Assembly (NCBI RefSeq): GCF_025486315.1
Contig: NZ_JAOOPY010000005.1
Span: forward strand, 180,101 to 244,100
Length of the DNA stretch: 64,000 nucleotides
DNA from: Variovorax sp. N23
GTDB lineage: Bacteria; Pseudomonadota; Gammaproteobacteria; Burkholderiales; Burkholderiaceae_C
Direction: 5' to 3'
In this document: piece by piece, positions 47,864 to 56,347 of the stretch
Position numbering within the stretch: the stretch's first letter is position 1
How the letters are laid out: each line of letters starts with the position of its first letter
Notes under the pieces: generated by a model
Seen by the model: only the letters and a program-made list of their open reading frames with translations
Databases searched by the model: none
Told to the model about the DNA's origin: nothing
Position numbers and translations under genes: made by a program

Positions 47864-48269
47864 CGGCGATCAGCTCGACCTCGAAGTTCAGCGTGGCGTT
47901 CGGCGGGATCACGCCGCCGGCGCCGCGCGCGCCGTAGGCGATGCTCGGCGGGCACACCAGCTTGGCCTTGCCGCCCGGCTTCATCCTCTGCACGCCTTCG
48001 GTCCAGCAGGGGATCACACCGGAGAGCGGGAACTCGATCGGCTCGCCGCGCTTGTAGGAGCTGTCGAACTCCTTGCCGCTGTCGGGGAAGGTGCCACGGT
48101 AGTGCACCTTGACGGTGTCGCTGGCCGTCGGCGAGGTGCCGCTGCCATCCTTCAACGATTGATAGACCAGGCCGCTGGGCGTGGTGACGGGCGCGCTCTG
48201 GGCCCAGGCGGCCGACATGGCAGAGACGGCGCACAGCGACGCGAAGGCCGCCTTGAAGATGAATCGCAC
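47850..48269 (-). CDS. Exported FKBP-type peptidyl-prolyl isomerase
   Basis: 139 residues from GTG at 48269. The GTG start gives a compact signal peptide (VRFIFKAAFASLCAVSAMSAAWAQ, cleaved after AWA) and has AAGGAAG six bases upstream; the longer frame to 48314 adds residues that look unlike a signal. The FKBP domain shows VHYRGTFPDSGKEFDSSY, VIPCWTEGVQRMKPGGK and PPSIAYG, with the active-site Tyr, Phe, Asp and Trp in place. It catalyses proline isomerisation in the periplasm and may help folding of exported proteins. Confidence 0.9.
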   Translation of the reverse strand: MRFIFKAAFASLCAVSAMSAAWAQSAPVTTPSGLVYQSLKDGSGTSPTASDTVKVHYRGTFPDSGKEFDSSYKRGEPIEFPLSGVIPCWTEGVQRMKPGGKAKLVCPPSIAYGARGAGGVIPPNATLNFEVELIAVKGR

Positions 48270-48343
48270 GAGAGCTTCCTTGCAGAGTTGGAAGCATCCA
48301 TTATTGCCATGCACCGTGTCCAGGGTGATGGGCGCGCCGCTGC

Positions 48344-49042
48344 TCAGGTCTCGGGCTCCACCAGATAGCCGATGCCGCGCAGCGTCCGGATGCCGGCCCC
48401 GCTACCGACGAGCTTCTTGCGAAGCCGCGAGACGAACGCTTCCAGGGCGTTGTCGCCCAGCGCATCGTCGAAGCTGGAGAGCTTGTCCGAGAGGGTTCGC
48501 TTGCTCACCACCCGGCCGGGCGGCGTCATCAGCTCGACCAGCACCTCGAACTCGCGCGCCGGCAGCTCGAGCGGGTCGCGACCGATGCTGAACCGGTGCA
48601 GCTTGCGATCGAGGTTCAACGCCGCCACCGACACGTAGTCCTCGGTGTCCTTGGCCCGCCGCACGAGGGCACGCAGGCGGGCCTCCACCTCCGCGAGATC
48701 GAAGGGCTTGCCGAGGTAATCGTCGGCCCCCGCATCGAGGCCCGCGATGCGCTCCTCGGTGCGGTTGCGGGCCGTGAGCACCAGCACGGGCGTGCGATCC
48801 CCGCGCGCCCGTGCCTTGCGCAGGGCCACGAGGCCGCTGCTGTCGTTGCCCGAGGCACGGGCAGAGCCGGTGGTCGGCGGCAGATTCAGATCGAGCAGGA
48901 CCGCATCGAAGATCTGGACCTGCCATAGGGCGTCGGCGTCCGCCACGTTGGCGGCCAGATCGATTCGATGGCCGGCATCGGTCAGGCTGCGCAACATCAC
49001 ATCGCTGAGAACAGCGTCGTCTTCGACCACGAGGATTCGCAT
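48344..49042 (-). CDS. OmpR/PhoB-type response regulator (orphan)
   Basis: 232 residues. The receiver has the acidic pair VVEDDAVL, the phospho-acceptor Asp in AVLLDLNLPPT (about 52) and Lys in YLGKPFDLAEVEARL. An Arg/Gly/Ser-rich insertion, TTGSARASGNDSSG, sits directly after the phosphorylation loop and is absent from QseB/PmrA-type relatives. The C-terminal winged helix ends in RGIGYLVEPET with SRLRKKL. No sensor kinase gene is next to it. It is divergent from the hydrolase-ACP-ketosynthase cassette and may regulate it. Confidence 0.9.
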   Translation of the reverse strand: MRILVVEDDAVLSDVMLRSLTDAGHRIDLAANVADADALWQVQIFDAVLLDLNLPPTTGSARASGNDSSGLVALRKARARGDRTPVLVLTARNRTEERIAGLDAGADDYLGKPFDLAEVEARLRALVRRAKDTEDYVSVAALNLDRKLHRFSIGRDPLELPAREFEVLVELMTPPGRVVSKRTLSDKLSSFDDALGDNALEAFVSRLRKKLVGSGAGIRTLRGIGYLVEPET

Positions 49043-49144
49043 CCGCCAAGGCTATCAGGCGATCGATTAACACCACAAATGGCACGTCAGCGCTCGGTCA
49101 GGGCCCCGGGACGATAAACCGCCGATGACTTTCCAGCCTTTGGC

Positions 49145-49987
49145 ATGAGCGGGCGCGACGCATGGTCCGAAGCGCTGCACGGCGACCATTCGGCCGCTGC
49201 GCGCACAGCCGTGCTGCTGCTGCACGGCCTGTGCAGCACGCCCGACGAACTGCGGGCCGTGGACACCCCGCTGCGCAGCCTCGGCTACACCGTCGAAGCG
49301 CTGCGCGTCGACGGCTATGCCTTCGATCCCGCCGCCATCGTGCAGACGGCGGCCCCCTGGTCGAGCTGGATCGACGCCATCGAACGCCAGGTCGACGCCT
49401 TCCGCGCGACGCATGCGCGCGTGATGCTCGTCGGCATCTCCGCGGGTGCGACGCTGGCGCTGGGCACGGCGATCCGCTGCGGCGCGCGCATCGACGCGCT
49501 GGTGCTGATGTCCACCCCGCTGCGTTTCGACGGCTGGGCCATTCCGCGGCTGCATGCGCTGCTGCCGCTGGCGCTCTACACCCCGCTCGGCCGCTTCTGG
49601 CGCTACAGGGAACGCCCGCCGTATGGCGTCAAGAACGAGCGGGTGCGTGCCTGGATCGCACGCGAGCTCGAAGCGCGCCGGATCTCGCGCGCCGGCAGCG
49701 CCGTGATCGACATCGGCCATCTTCGCGAGCACGACCGCCTGTTGCGCCACGTGCGCGCGCGCCTCGACCAGGTCGTGTGCGCCCGCGTGCTCGTGCTTCA
49801 TGCGCGCGAGGACGAAGTGGCCAGCCTCGAGAACGTCGCCATCCTGGCACGCGGGCTGCGCTGCGGATCGTTCCGCGCCGTGGTGCTGGGCAACAGCTTC
49901 CACATGATCACCATCGACAACGACCGTCACGAGGTCGTCCGCGAGACGACCGAGTTCGCCGCTGCGCTCGCGCACGACACCGCCTGA
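49145..49987 (+). CDS. Alpha/beta hydrolase (carboxylesterase/thioesterase type)
   Basis: 280 residues. The oxyanion segment is VLLLHGLCSTPDELR (about 23-37), the nucleophile elbow GISAGA with Ser at about 98, the acid in VLVLHAREDEVAS (about 220) and the His in GNSFHMITID (about 256). It looks like the monoglyceride lipase / carboxylesterase Est group. It has no signal peptide. Thirty-eight bases downstream is an acyl carrier protein gene, then a ketosynthase, so it could release or transfer an acyl chain; that function is inferred from context. Confidence 0.88.
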   Translation: MSGRDAWSEALHGDHSAAARTAVLLLHGLCSTPDELRAVDTPLRSLGYTVEALRVDGYAFDPAAIVQTAAPWSSWIDAIERQVDAFRATHARVMLVGISAGATLALGTAIRCGARIDALVLMSTPLRFDGWAIPRLHALLPLALYTPLGRFWRYRERPPYGVKNERVRAWIARELEARRISRAGSAVIDIGHLREHDRLLRHVRARLDQVVCARVLVLHAREDEVASLENVAILARGLRCGSFRAVVLGNSFHMITIDNDRHEVVRETTEFAAALAHDTA

Positions 49988-50025
49988 AGGCGCGGCTCGC
50001 CTTCGCACACCAAGGAATCCTTCGC

Positions 50026-50310
50026 ATGCCCTCCCCGGTCTACAACAGCATCGCCGCCATCCTCGAAGGCGATTTCAAGATCTCTCCCGGACAGATCCGC
50101 CCCGACACGACGCTGGTCGACCTCGGCCTGGACTCGCTGGCGCTGATGGAGTTCGTCTTCGCCGTGGAGGACGCCTTCCGTCTGCGCATTCCGGAAGACC
50201 GGCTCGACCCGCGCGAGGCCGGCCTCACGCTCGCGCAGCTGTGCGACGTGGTCGAGGACATGCAGGACGGGCCCGCCACGGCCATCGCCCCGCTGGCCAC
50301 CCACGCATGA
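50026..50310 (+). CDS. Acyl carrier protein
   Basis: 94 residues, acidic and helical. The 4'-phosphopantetheine attachment site is DLGLDSLALMEF, Ser at about residue 37. The N-terminal helix MPSPVYNSIAAILEGDF and the third helix ending VEDAFRLRIPEDRL fit the ACP fold; the tail after DVVEDMQ is Pro/Ala/Thr-rich and unusual. The stop overlaps the ketosynthase start (ATGA), so the two are co-translated partners. Other than AcpP of the housekeeping pathway, such paired genes act in special fatty-acid or polyketide-like synthesis. Confidence 0.92.
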   Translation: MPSPVYNSIAAILEGDFKISPGQIRPDTTLVDLGLDSLALMEFVFAVEDAFRLRIPEDRLDPREAGLTLAQLCDVVEDMQDGPATAIAPLATHA

Positions 50311-51578
50311 GAGATCCGTATGCCGCGGCCGCCGTCGCCCCACGGCGGCCCATGCCACGCACCGGCCAGATCGCCGTCACCGGGCTGGGCCTGATCACAC
50401 CGCTGGGCACCACGCTGGAGGCCTTCGACGACGCGCTGTTCAACGCGCGCTCGGCCGTGCGCTCGCACACCGTGGCGCTGCCGCGCATGGCGCCCTTCAC
50501 GATGGGCATCGCGGCCTGCGACTTCGACGACGGCGAGCGCAGCAGCTCGCGCCTGCCGCTCGACCGGGGCACGGCGATGGCGATGGCCGTTGCCCGCGCC
50601 GCCTTCACGGCCTCCGGGCTCGGTGCGCAGGCGTTCGACGGCGATCGTCTGGGCGTCTACTGGGGCAGCGGCATGGCCGGCAGCGCCAGCTTCGACGCCA
50701 CGGCCCGCGGGCTGTACGCCGATGCGCAGCGGGTGCGGCCGACCACCGTGCTGACCACGATGCCGAACGCCGCAGCCGCGGAGATCGCCCTGCAGATCGG
50801 CGCGCGCGGCGCGGCGCTGTCCTATGCCTGCGCCTGCGCCTCGTCCGCGGTGGCCATCGGCGAGGCGATGCGCGCGATTCGCGGCGGCTGGATCGACGTC
50901 GCCATCGTCGGCGGGCATGAAGCGATGCTCACGCCGGGGACGCTGGCGAGCTGGCATGCGATGCGCGTGACCGCGCCGCCGGGCGACGACCCCGGCGCCA
51001 GCTGCCGCCCGTTCGCGACGGACCGCACCGGCTTCGCGCTCGGCGAAGGCGCGGCGGCCCTGGTGATCGAATCGGCCGCGCATGCGCAGGCGCGTGGCGC
51101 CGCAGTGCCATGGACGCTGGCCGGCTACGCGACCCACTGCGACGGCACCCACATGACCCAGCCCGATCCGGCCGGCCAGGCCCGCACCATGCGCGCCGCC
51201 CTGGCGGACGCCGGCCTGCAGCCCGCGGACATCGGCTACATCAATGCGCACGGCACCGGCACGCAGGCCGGCGACGACGCCGAGGCCCGCTCAGTGGCGG
51301 CGGTCTTCGGGCCGTCGGTGCCGATCAGCTCGACCAAGCCGCTGCACGGGCACCTGCTGGGTGGCGGCGGCGCGGTGGAGTTGATCGTGGCCCTGCGCGC
51401 CCTCGCCCATGGCCGTCTCCCGGCCACGGCGAACCTGGACACGGTCGACCCCGGCATCCATCTCGACCTCGTGCGCGGCACCGCCCGGGCCGCACCGGGC
51501 CTGCGGCACGCGCTGTCCAATTCCTTTGCCTTCGGCGGCACCAACGCCGTGCTGATCGCGACCCGAACGCCCGGCTGA
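50307..51578 (+). CDS. Beta-ketoacyl-ACP synthase (FabF-like)
   Basis: 423 residues. The thiolase-fold triad is intact: Cys in YACACASSAVAIGEA (about 172), His in NAHGTGTQAGDD (about 311) and His in TKPLHGHLLGGGGAVE (about 347), with Lys just before it. Ends NSFAFGGTNAVLI. FabF/KASII family, condensing malonyl-ACP with an acyl thioester. It is paired with its own ACP and an upstream hydrolase but no ketoreductase, dehydratase or acyltransferase, so it must borrow these or make a 3-ketoacyl product. The two genes after it concern a permease. Confidence 0.93.
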   Translation: MRDPYAAAAVAPRRPMPRTGQIAVTGLGLITPLGTTLEAFDDALFNARSAVRSHTVALPRMAPFTMGIAACDFDDGERSSSRLPLDRGTAMAMAVARAAFTASGLGAQAFDGDRLGVYWGSGMAGSASFDATARGLYADAQRVRPTTVLTTMPNAAAAEIALQIGARGAALSYACACASSAVAIGEAMRAIRGGWIDVAIVGGHEAMLTPGTLASWHAMRVTAPPGDDPGASCRPFATDRTGFALGEGAAALVIESAAHAQARGAAVPWTLAGYATHCDGTHMTQPDPAGQARTMRAALADAGLQPADIGYINAHGTGTQAGDDAEARSVAAVFGPSVPISSTKPLHGHLLGGGGAVELIVALRALAHGRLPATANLDTVDPGIHLDLVRGTARAAPGLRHALSNSFAFGGTNAVLIATRTPG

Positions 51579-51664
51579 TCGATCCGAGGCACCTGCGGGC
51601 GACCGCGTCCCGCGGGCGATGGCACCGTTATTGCAGGGGGACTTCTCAACCAGGAGAACAGCCC

Positions 51665-53035
51665 GTGACATCCGGTCTCAAGAAAGTGCTCGGCCCCTTC
51701 CAGCTGTGGGGCATCGCCGTCGGGCTGGTGATCTCCGGCGAATACTTCGGCTGGAGCTATGGGTGGGCCACCGCCGGCACGCTCGGCTTCCTGGTGGCCA
51801 CGGTGCTGGTGGCGACCATGTACACCACCTTCATCTTCAGCTTCACCGAGCTGTCGACCGCCATCCCGCATGCGGGCGGCCCCTTCGCCTATGCGCGGCG
51901 CGCCTTCGGACCCACCGGCGGCTTCGTCGCCGGCTTCGCGACGCTGGTCGAGTTCGTCTTCGCGCCGCCGGCCATCGCGCTGGCCATCGGCGCCTACCTC
52001 AACGTGCAGTTCCCGGCCGTCAACCCGAAGTGGTTCGCGCTGGGCGCCTACGTGCTCTTCATCGGCCTGAACTGGGTCGGCGTCGGCATCGCGGCGGCCT
52101 TCGAGCTGTTCGTGACGGTGCTGGCCATCGTCGAGCTGCTGGTGTTCATGGGCGTGGTCGCGCCGGGCTGGTCGCTCGCGAACTTCGTGGCCCACGGCTG
52201 GGCCGGCGGCGAGGTGCTCAACGGCGCGGCGGTCTCGGGCATCTTCGCGTCGATCCCCTTCGCCATCTGGTTCTTCCTGGCCATCGAGGGCGCGGCGATG
52301 GCGGCCGAGGAGGCGCGCGACCCGCACCGCACCATCCCCCTCGCCTACACCACCGGCATCGTCACGCTGGTGGTGCTGGCCTTCGGCGTGATGGTCTTCG
52401 CGGGCGGTGTGGGCGACTGGCGCACGCTGGCCAACATCAACGACCCGCTGCCGCAGGCGATGAAGGCCGTGGTTGGCGAGAACAGCGGCTGGCTGCACAT
52501 GCTGGTGTGGATCGGCCTCTTCGGGCTGGTCGCGTCCTTTCACGGGATCATCATGGGCTACTCGCGCCAGATCTTCGCGCTGGCGCGGGCGGGCTACCTG
52601 CCGGCCTACTTCGCCGGGCTGAGCCCGCGCTTCGACACGCCGCACCGCGCGCTGCTGGCCGGCGGCGTGGTGGGCATCGTGGCGATCTTCAGCGACGAAT
52701 GGGTGCGCTTCGGCGGCCAGACGCTCACCGCCAACATCGTGACGATGGCGGTGCTCGGCGCGATCGTGATGTACCTGGTGTCGATGGCCGCGCTGTTCCG
52801 CCTGCGCCGCACCGAACCGAACCTGGCGCGCACCTACCGCGCGCCCTTCTACCCCGTGTTCCCGGCCATCGCGCTGGGGCTGGGCGTGGTGTGCCTGGGC
52901 GCAATGGTCTGGTTCAACGGCATGCTGACGCTGCTGTTCCTCGTGCTGATGGCACTGGCCTACGGCTACTTCCTGTTGACCGGCGCGCAGCGCGGGGCGG
53001 CGGCGCCGGACGAGATGCTGGCCAAGCGCGGCTGA
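51665..53035 (+). CDS. eat: APC family permease, ethanolamine-permease-like
   Basis: 456 residues from GTG at 51665, which follows CAACCAGGAGAACAGCCC, a good ribosome-binding site. Twelve membrane helices. The sequence starts with LKKVLGPFQLWGIAVGLVISGEYFGWSYGW, in which GLVISGEYFGW is the hallmark of ethanolamine permeases; AMAAEEARDP and FHGIIMGYSRQIFALARAGYLP (key part SRQIFALARAGYLP) follow. Ethanolamine or a similar amine is the likely substrate. No eutBC or other ethanolamine-utilisation genes lie in the window. Confidence 0.85.
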   Translation: MTSGLKKVLGPFQLWGIAVGLVISGEYFGWSYGWATAGTLGFLVATVLVATMYTTFIFSFTELSTAIPHAGGPFAYARRAFGPTGGFVAGFATLVEFVFAPPAIALAIGAYLNVQFPAVNPKWFALGAYVLFIGLNWVGVGIAAAFELFVTVLAIVELLVFMGVVAPGWSLANFVAHGWAGGEVLNGAAVSGIFASIPFAIWFFLAIEGAAMAAEEARDPHRTIPLAYTTGIVTLVVLAFGVMVFAGGVGDWRTLANINDPLPQAMKAVVGENSGWLHMLVWIGLFGLVASFHGIIMGYSRQIFALARAGYLPAYFAGLSPRFDTPHRALLAGGVVGIVAIFSDEWVRFGGQTLTANIVTMAVLGAIVMYLVSMAALFRLRRTEPNLARTYRAPFYPVFPAIALGLGVVCLGAMVWFNGMLTLLFLVLMALAYGYFLLTGAQRGAAAPDEMLAKRG

Positions 53036-53054
53036 CACGCGCGGCCAGGCGCCA

Positions 53055-54434
53055 TCACGGTGGCGGGATTCCCTTGCGCACCTTCGCCACCTGCGCCGGC
53101 GTGACCGCTTCGCCCCGGTTGCCCCAGCTGCTGCGCACGAAGCTCAGCAGCGCCGCCACGTTGTCGTCGCTCAGGCGCCAGCCGAAGCCGGGCATGGCGA
53201 GCGCCGACGGTCGGGTCTCGGTGCTGGGCATCGCCGAACCGGCGAGCACGATGCGGATCAGCGAGGTCGGGTCCTTCGCGTTCACCACGCTGTTGCCTGC
53301 CAGTGACGGGAACACCCCCTCGGCGCCTGCACCGCTCGACCGGTGGCAGGCGTTGCAGTTGTTCAGGTAGACCATGCCGCCCGCCCCTTCGACCGTGCCC
53401 GCGCGCAGCTTCTGCGTGCTCGGGTGCGTTTCGGCCGCGGACACCACGGCAGCCTGCAGCGGTGCCGGCGTCGCGGGTGCCGTGCCGATCGACTGCAGGT
53501 AGGTCGCGATCGACGCCAGGTCTTCGCGGCTCAGGTACTGCGTGCTGTTCTGCACCACCTGCGACATCGGGCCGAAGGCCGCGGTGTGCGCGGTGCGGCC
53601 GGTCTGCAGGTAGGCGACCAAGTCGTCGGTCGACCACTGGGCCGCGCCGCCGCGCTCGCTGTGGCGCAGCGGCTGCGCGAGCCAGCCGTCGATCAGCGTG
53701 CCGGCCAGGTAGCTGTCGCCCTGGCGCTCGTTGGCCGCCTTCACGCCGCCGGTCAGGCTGCGCGGCGTGTGGCAGTCGCCGCAGTGGCCCAGTCCCTGGA
53801 CCAGGTAGGCGCCGCGGTTCCACTCGGCGCTGCGTGCGCTGTCGGGCTGGTAGGCGCCCTTGTCGAGGTACAGCATGTTCCAGCCCATCATGAGCCAGCG
53901 CATGCTGAAGGGCCATGGCAGGTCGGTCGGCGGCGGCTTGGCGGCCGATGCGGGCACGCCCTGCTGGAAGTAGACGTAGAGCGCATGCGTGTCCTCGTCG
54001 TTCAACCTGGCGAACGAGGGGTACGGCATGGCCGGGTACAGGTGCTGGCCGTCGCGCCGCACGCCTTCGCGCAGGGCGCGGGCGAACTCGGCCTCGGTGT
54101 AGCCGCCGATGCCCGCGCTTTTGTCGGGCGTGATGTTGCTCGAGACGATGGTGCCGAAGGGCGTCGCCATCGGCAGGCCGCCGGCGAAGGGCACGTTCGA
54201 CGGGCCGGTGTGGCAGCTGACGCAGTCGCCGGCGCGCGCGAGGTAGCGGCCGCGCTCGACCGTGGGGTCGGACGACGGCGCCTGGCTGGCCGCGGTGGTG
54301 GCCACGACCGGTGCCGAGGCCACGCCCCCGCTGACAGGGTTCGCCTTCTGCCCGAAAGCCCAGGTCGACAGCAGCGCCGCGACGACGATGCCGAGCCCGG
54401 TCACGCGCAGGCGCGTCTTGGTCGCGGCGTTCAT
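53055..54434 (-). CDS. Triheme cytochrome c subunit of a membrane-bound dehydrogenase
   Basis: 459 residues. A signal/anchor sequence (about 10-28) precedes three c-type heme sites: CVSCH (about 72), CGDCH (about 218) and CNACH (about 352). It is the type II triheme cytochrome c found with gluconate, sorbitol, glucose or alcohol dehydrogenases. It takes electrons from the FAD subunit and passes them to ubiquinone. Its ATG overlaps the flavoprotein stop (ATGA). A C-terminal membrane helix is not obvious. Third gene of the complex. Confidence 0.92.
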   Translation of the reverse strand: MNAATKTRLRVTGLGIVVAALLSTWAFGQKANPVSGGVASAPVVATTAASQAPSSDPTVERGRYLARAGDCVSCHTGPSNVPFAGGLPMATPFGTIVSSNITPDKSAGIGGYTEAEFARALREGVRRDGQHLYPAMPYPSFARLNDEDTHALYVYFQQGVPASAAKPPPTDLPWPFSMRWLMMGWNMLYLDKGAYQPDSARSAEWNRGAYLVQGLGHCGDCHTPRSLTGGVKAANERQGDSYLAGTLIDGWLAQPLRHSERGGAAQWSTDDLVAYLQTGRTAHTAAFGPMSQVVQNSTQYLSREDLASIATYLQSIGTAPATPAPLQAAVVSAAETHPSTQKLRAGTVEGAGGMVYLNNCNACHRSSGAGAEGVFPSLAGNSVVNAKDPTSLIRIVLAGSAMPSTETRPSALAMPGFGWRLSDDNVAALLSFVRSSWGNRGEAVTPAQVAKVRKGIPPP

Positions 54435-56203
54435 GCCAGCGCTCCCGGGTTCTTCAGGTAGGTCTCGCGGATCGCCTTGGCCGACCAGTAGGCCAGCGCG
54501 CCGACGACAGCCGTCGGGTTGTAGCCGAAGTTCTGCGGGAAGGCGCTGGCGCCCATCACGAACACGTTCGGCACGTCCCAGGTCTGCAGGTAGCGGTTGA
54601 TGGCACTGGTCTTGGGGTCGGTGCCCATGATCGCGCCGCCGGTGTTGTGGGTCGACTGGTAGGGCCGCACGTCGTAATGCTGACCCTTCGTCTTGAAGCC
54701 CATGCTGATGTGCCTGGGCCCCATCGCCTTGGCGATCTGCTCGACCTTGGTGCCGATGAAGGCGGTCATCGCCATGTCGTTGTCCTTCCAGTCGAAGGTC
54801 ATGCGCAGCAGCGGCTGGCCGAAGGCGTCTTTGTAGGTCGGGTCGAGGTCGAGGTAGTTGTCGCGGTAGGCCATCACCGAACCCTGGCTGCCGACGCTGG
54901 TCTGGTAGACGTAGTTCTCCTTGGCCGCCTTCTTCCACGCTGCGCCCCAGGTCGGCGTGCCCGCCGGCAGACTGAGCTGCTGGATCGGACGACCACCGGT
55001 GTTGATGCAGTTGATGGTGGCGCCGCCGACGAAGCCCAGCGGGCCGTGGTCGAAGTTATCGCCGTCGAAGTCGTCCATCGCATGGCCGCTGGCGCCGGCG
55101 CCGACAAAGGGGTTCATCGGCTGGTCCTTGTCGAAATGCAGCGTGGCACCGCCGTTCAACTGGTACGCATAGCTGCGGCCGACCACACCCTCGCCGGTGG
55201 CCGGGTCGTACTTCTTGCCGATGTTCGACAGCAGCAGCAGGCGCACGTTGTGCATCTGGTAGGCGCACAGCACCACCAGGTCGGCGGGCTGCTCGACCTC
55301 GTTGCCCTGGGCGTCGATGTAGGTCACGCCGGTGGCCCGCTTGCCGTCGGGCGACATGGTCACGCGCTGCACGTGCGAACGGGTGCGCAGCTCGAAATTG
55401 GAGCGCTTCATCAGCGTGGGCAGCAGCGTGGTCTGCGGCGAGGCCTTGGCGTACATGTAGCAGCCGTAGCGCTCGCAGAAGCCGCAGAAGTTGCACGGCC
55501 CGAGCTGCGCGCCGTGCGGGTTGGTGTAGGCCCGGGACGCATTGGCCGCGGCCTGTGGGAAGGGGTGGTAGCCTAGCTCGCGCGCGGCCTTCTCGAAGAG
55601 CACGGCGCTGTTGGGCGATGCCAGCGGCGGCAGCGGGTATTCGTTCGCACGCCACCCCTCGAAGGGATTGCCGCCGGCCTGGATCTGGCCCTTGAGGTTG
55701 CCGGCCTTGCCCGAAGTGCCGCAGATCTTCTCGAACTGGTCGAAGTGCGGCTCGAGCTCGTCGTAGCTCACACCGAAGTCCTGCAGGTACATGCCCTCGG
55801 GGATGAACTTCTTGCCGTAGCGCGCTTCATAGGTGCTGCGCAGTTGCAGGTCGGCCGGCAGCGCGCGCCAGTGGTGGCCGTTCCAGTGCACGCCGGCACC
55901 GCCCACGCCGTCGCCCAGCAGGAAGGAGCCGTGCTGGCGGTACGGCACGGCCACGTCGGCGGGCGTGTGGCGGATGGTGACGGTCTCTTTCGAGAGGTTC
56001 TGGAACAGCTTGCCGCGGATGCCGTAGCTCAGCTCGTCCGTGATGCGCGGGTACGCGAAGTCGGGCACGGTGTCGCGGTTCTCGCCGCGCTCCAGTGCCA
56101 GCACCTGCAGGCCGGCGGCGGTGAGTTCCATGCCCATGATGGCGCCGGTCCAGCCGAAGCCGACCAGCACGGCGTCGACGCTGGGTTTCTTGATGGTGGC
56201 CAT
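54431..56203 (-). CDS. FAD-dependent (GMC family) dehydrogenase, large subunit
   Basis: 590 residues from ATG at 56203. FAD-binding GxGxxG is VLVGFGWTGAIMGMEL near residue 14-29; GGVGGAGVHWNGHHWRA-like (LLGDGVGGAGVHWNGHHW) is a GMC signature. A run of four Cys, CNFCGFCERYGC (about residues 237-249), matches the Cys cluster of FAD-dependent glucose, fructose and gluconate dehydrogenases, where a 3Fe-4S centre relays electrons. The substrate-site HNTGGAIMGTDP is near the end. No own signal peptide: export with the Tat-carrying small subunit is expected. Sugar acid, sugar or alcohol substrate cannot be told. Confidence 0.9.
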   Translation of the reverse strand: MATIKKPSVDAVLVGFGWTGAIMGMELTAAGLQVLALERGENRDTVPDFAYPRITDELSYGIRGKLFQNLSKETVTIRHTPADVAVPYRQHGSFLLGDGVGGAGVHWNGHHWRALPADLQLRSTYEARYGKKFIPEGMYLQDFGVSYDELEPHFDQFEKICGTSGKAGNLKGQIQAGGNPFEGWRANEYPLPPLASPNSAVLFEKAARELGYHPFPQAAANASRAYTNPHGAQLGPCNFCGFCERYGCYMYAKASPQTTLLPTLMKRSNFELRTRSHVQRVTMSPDGKRATGVTYIDAQGNEVEQPADLVVLCAYQMHNVRLLLLSNIGKKYDPATGEGVVGRSYAYQLNGGATLHFDKDQPMNPFVGAGASGHAMDDFDGDNFDHGPLGFVGGATINCINTGGRPIQQLSLPAGTPTWGAAWKKAAKENYVYQTSVGSQGSVMAYRDNYLDLDPTYKDAFGQPLLRMTFDWKDNDMAMTAFIGTKVEQIAKAMGPRHISMGFKTKGQHYDVRPYQSTHNTGGAIMGTDPKTSAINRYLQTWDVPNVFVMGASAFPQNFGYNPTAVVGALAYWSAKAIRETYLKNPGALA

Positions 56204-56280
56204 GCTAATTCTCCACCGCGCTATTGCGATATCCGCGACACACGAGGTTGACGCCGCCACATTCCAGGGATACCGCGGAA

Positions 56281-56345
56281 CCGGCTTTGCCGGGCCGCTG
56301 GTATCGCCCCCTTGAGGGGGAGGCGCCGCAGGCGCTTCGGGGGTG
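56281..56345. repeat. Intergenic GC-rich multi-hairpin element
   Basis: Three short inverted repeats in a row: CCGG-CTTTG-CCGG (56281-56293), CCCCC-TTGA-GGGGG (56307-56320) and GCGCC-GCA-GGCGC (56323-56335), then CTTCGGGGGTG. I recognise this as the type of repeat that is scattered through Comamonadaceae intergenic regions. It lies between the small and large subunit genes of the dehydrogenase and could stabilise or process the mRNA. Confidence 0.6.
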
Positions 56346-56347
56346 AT

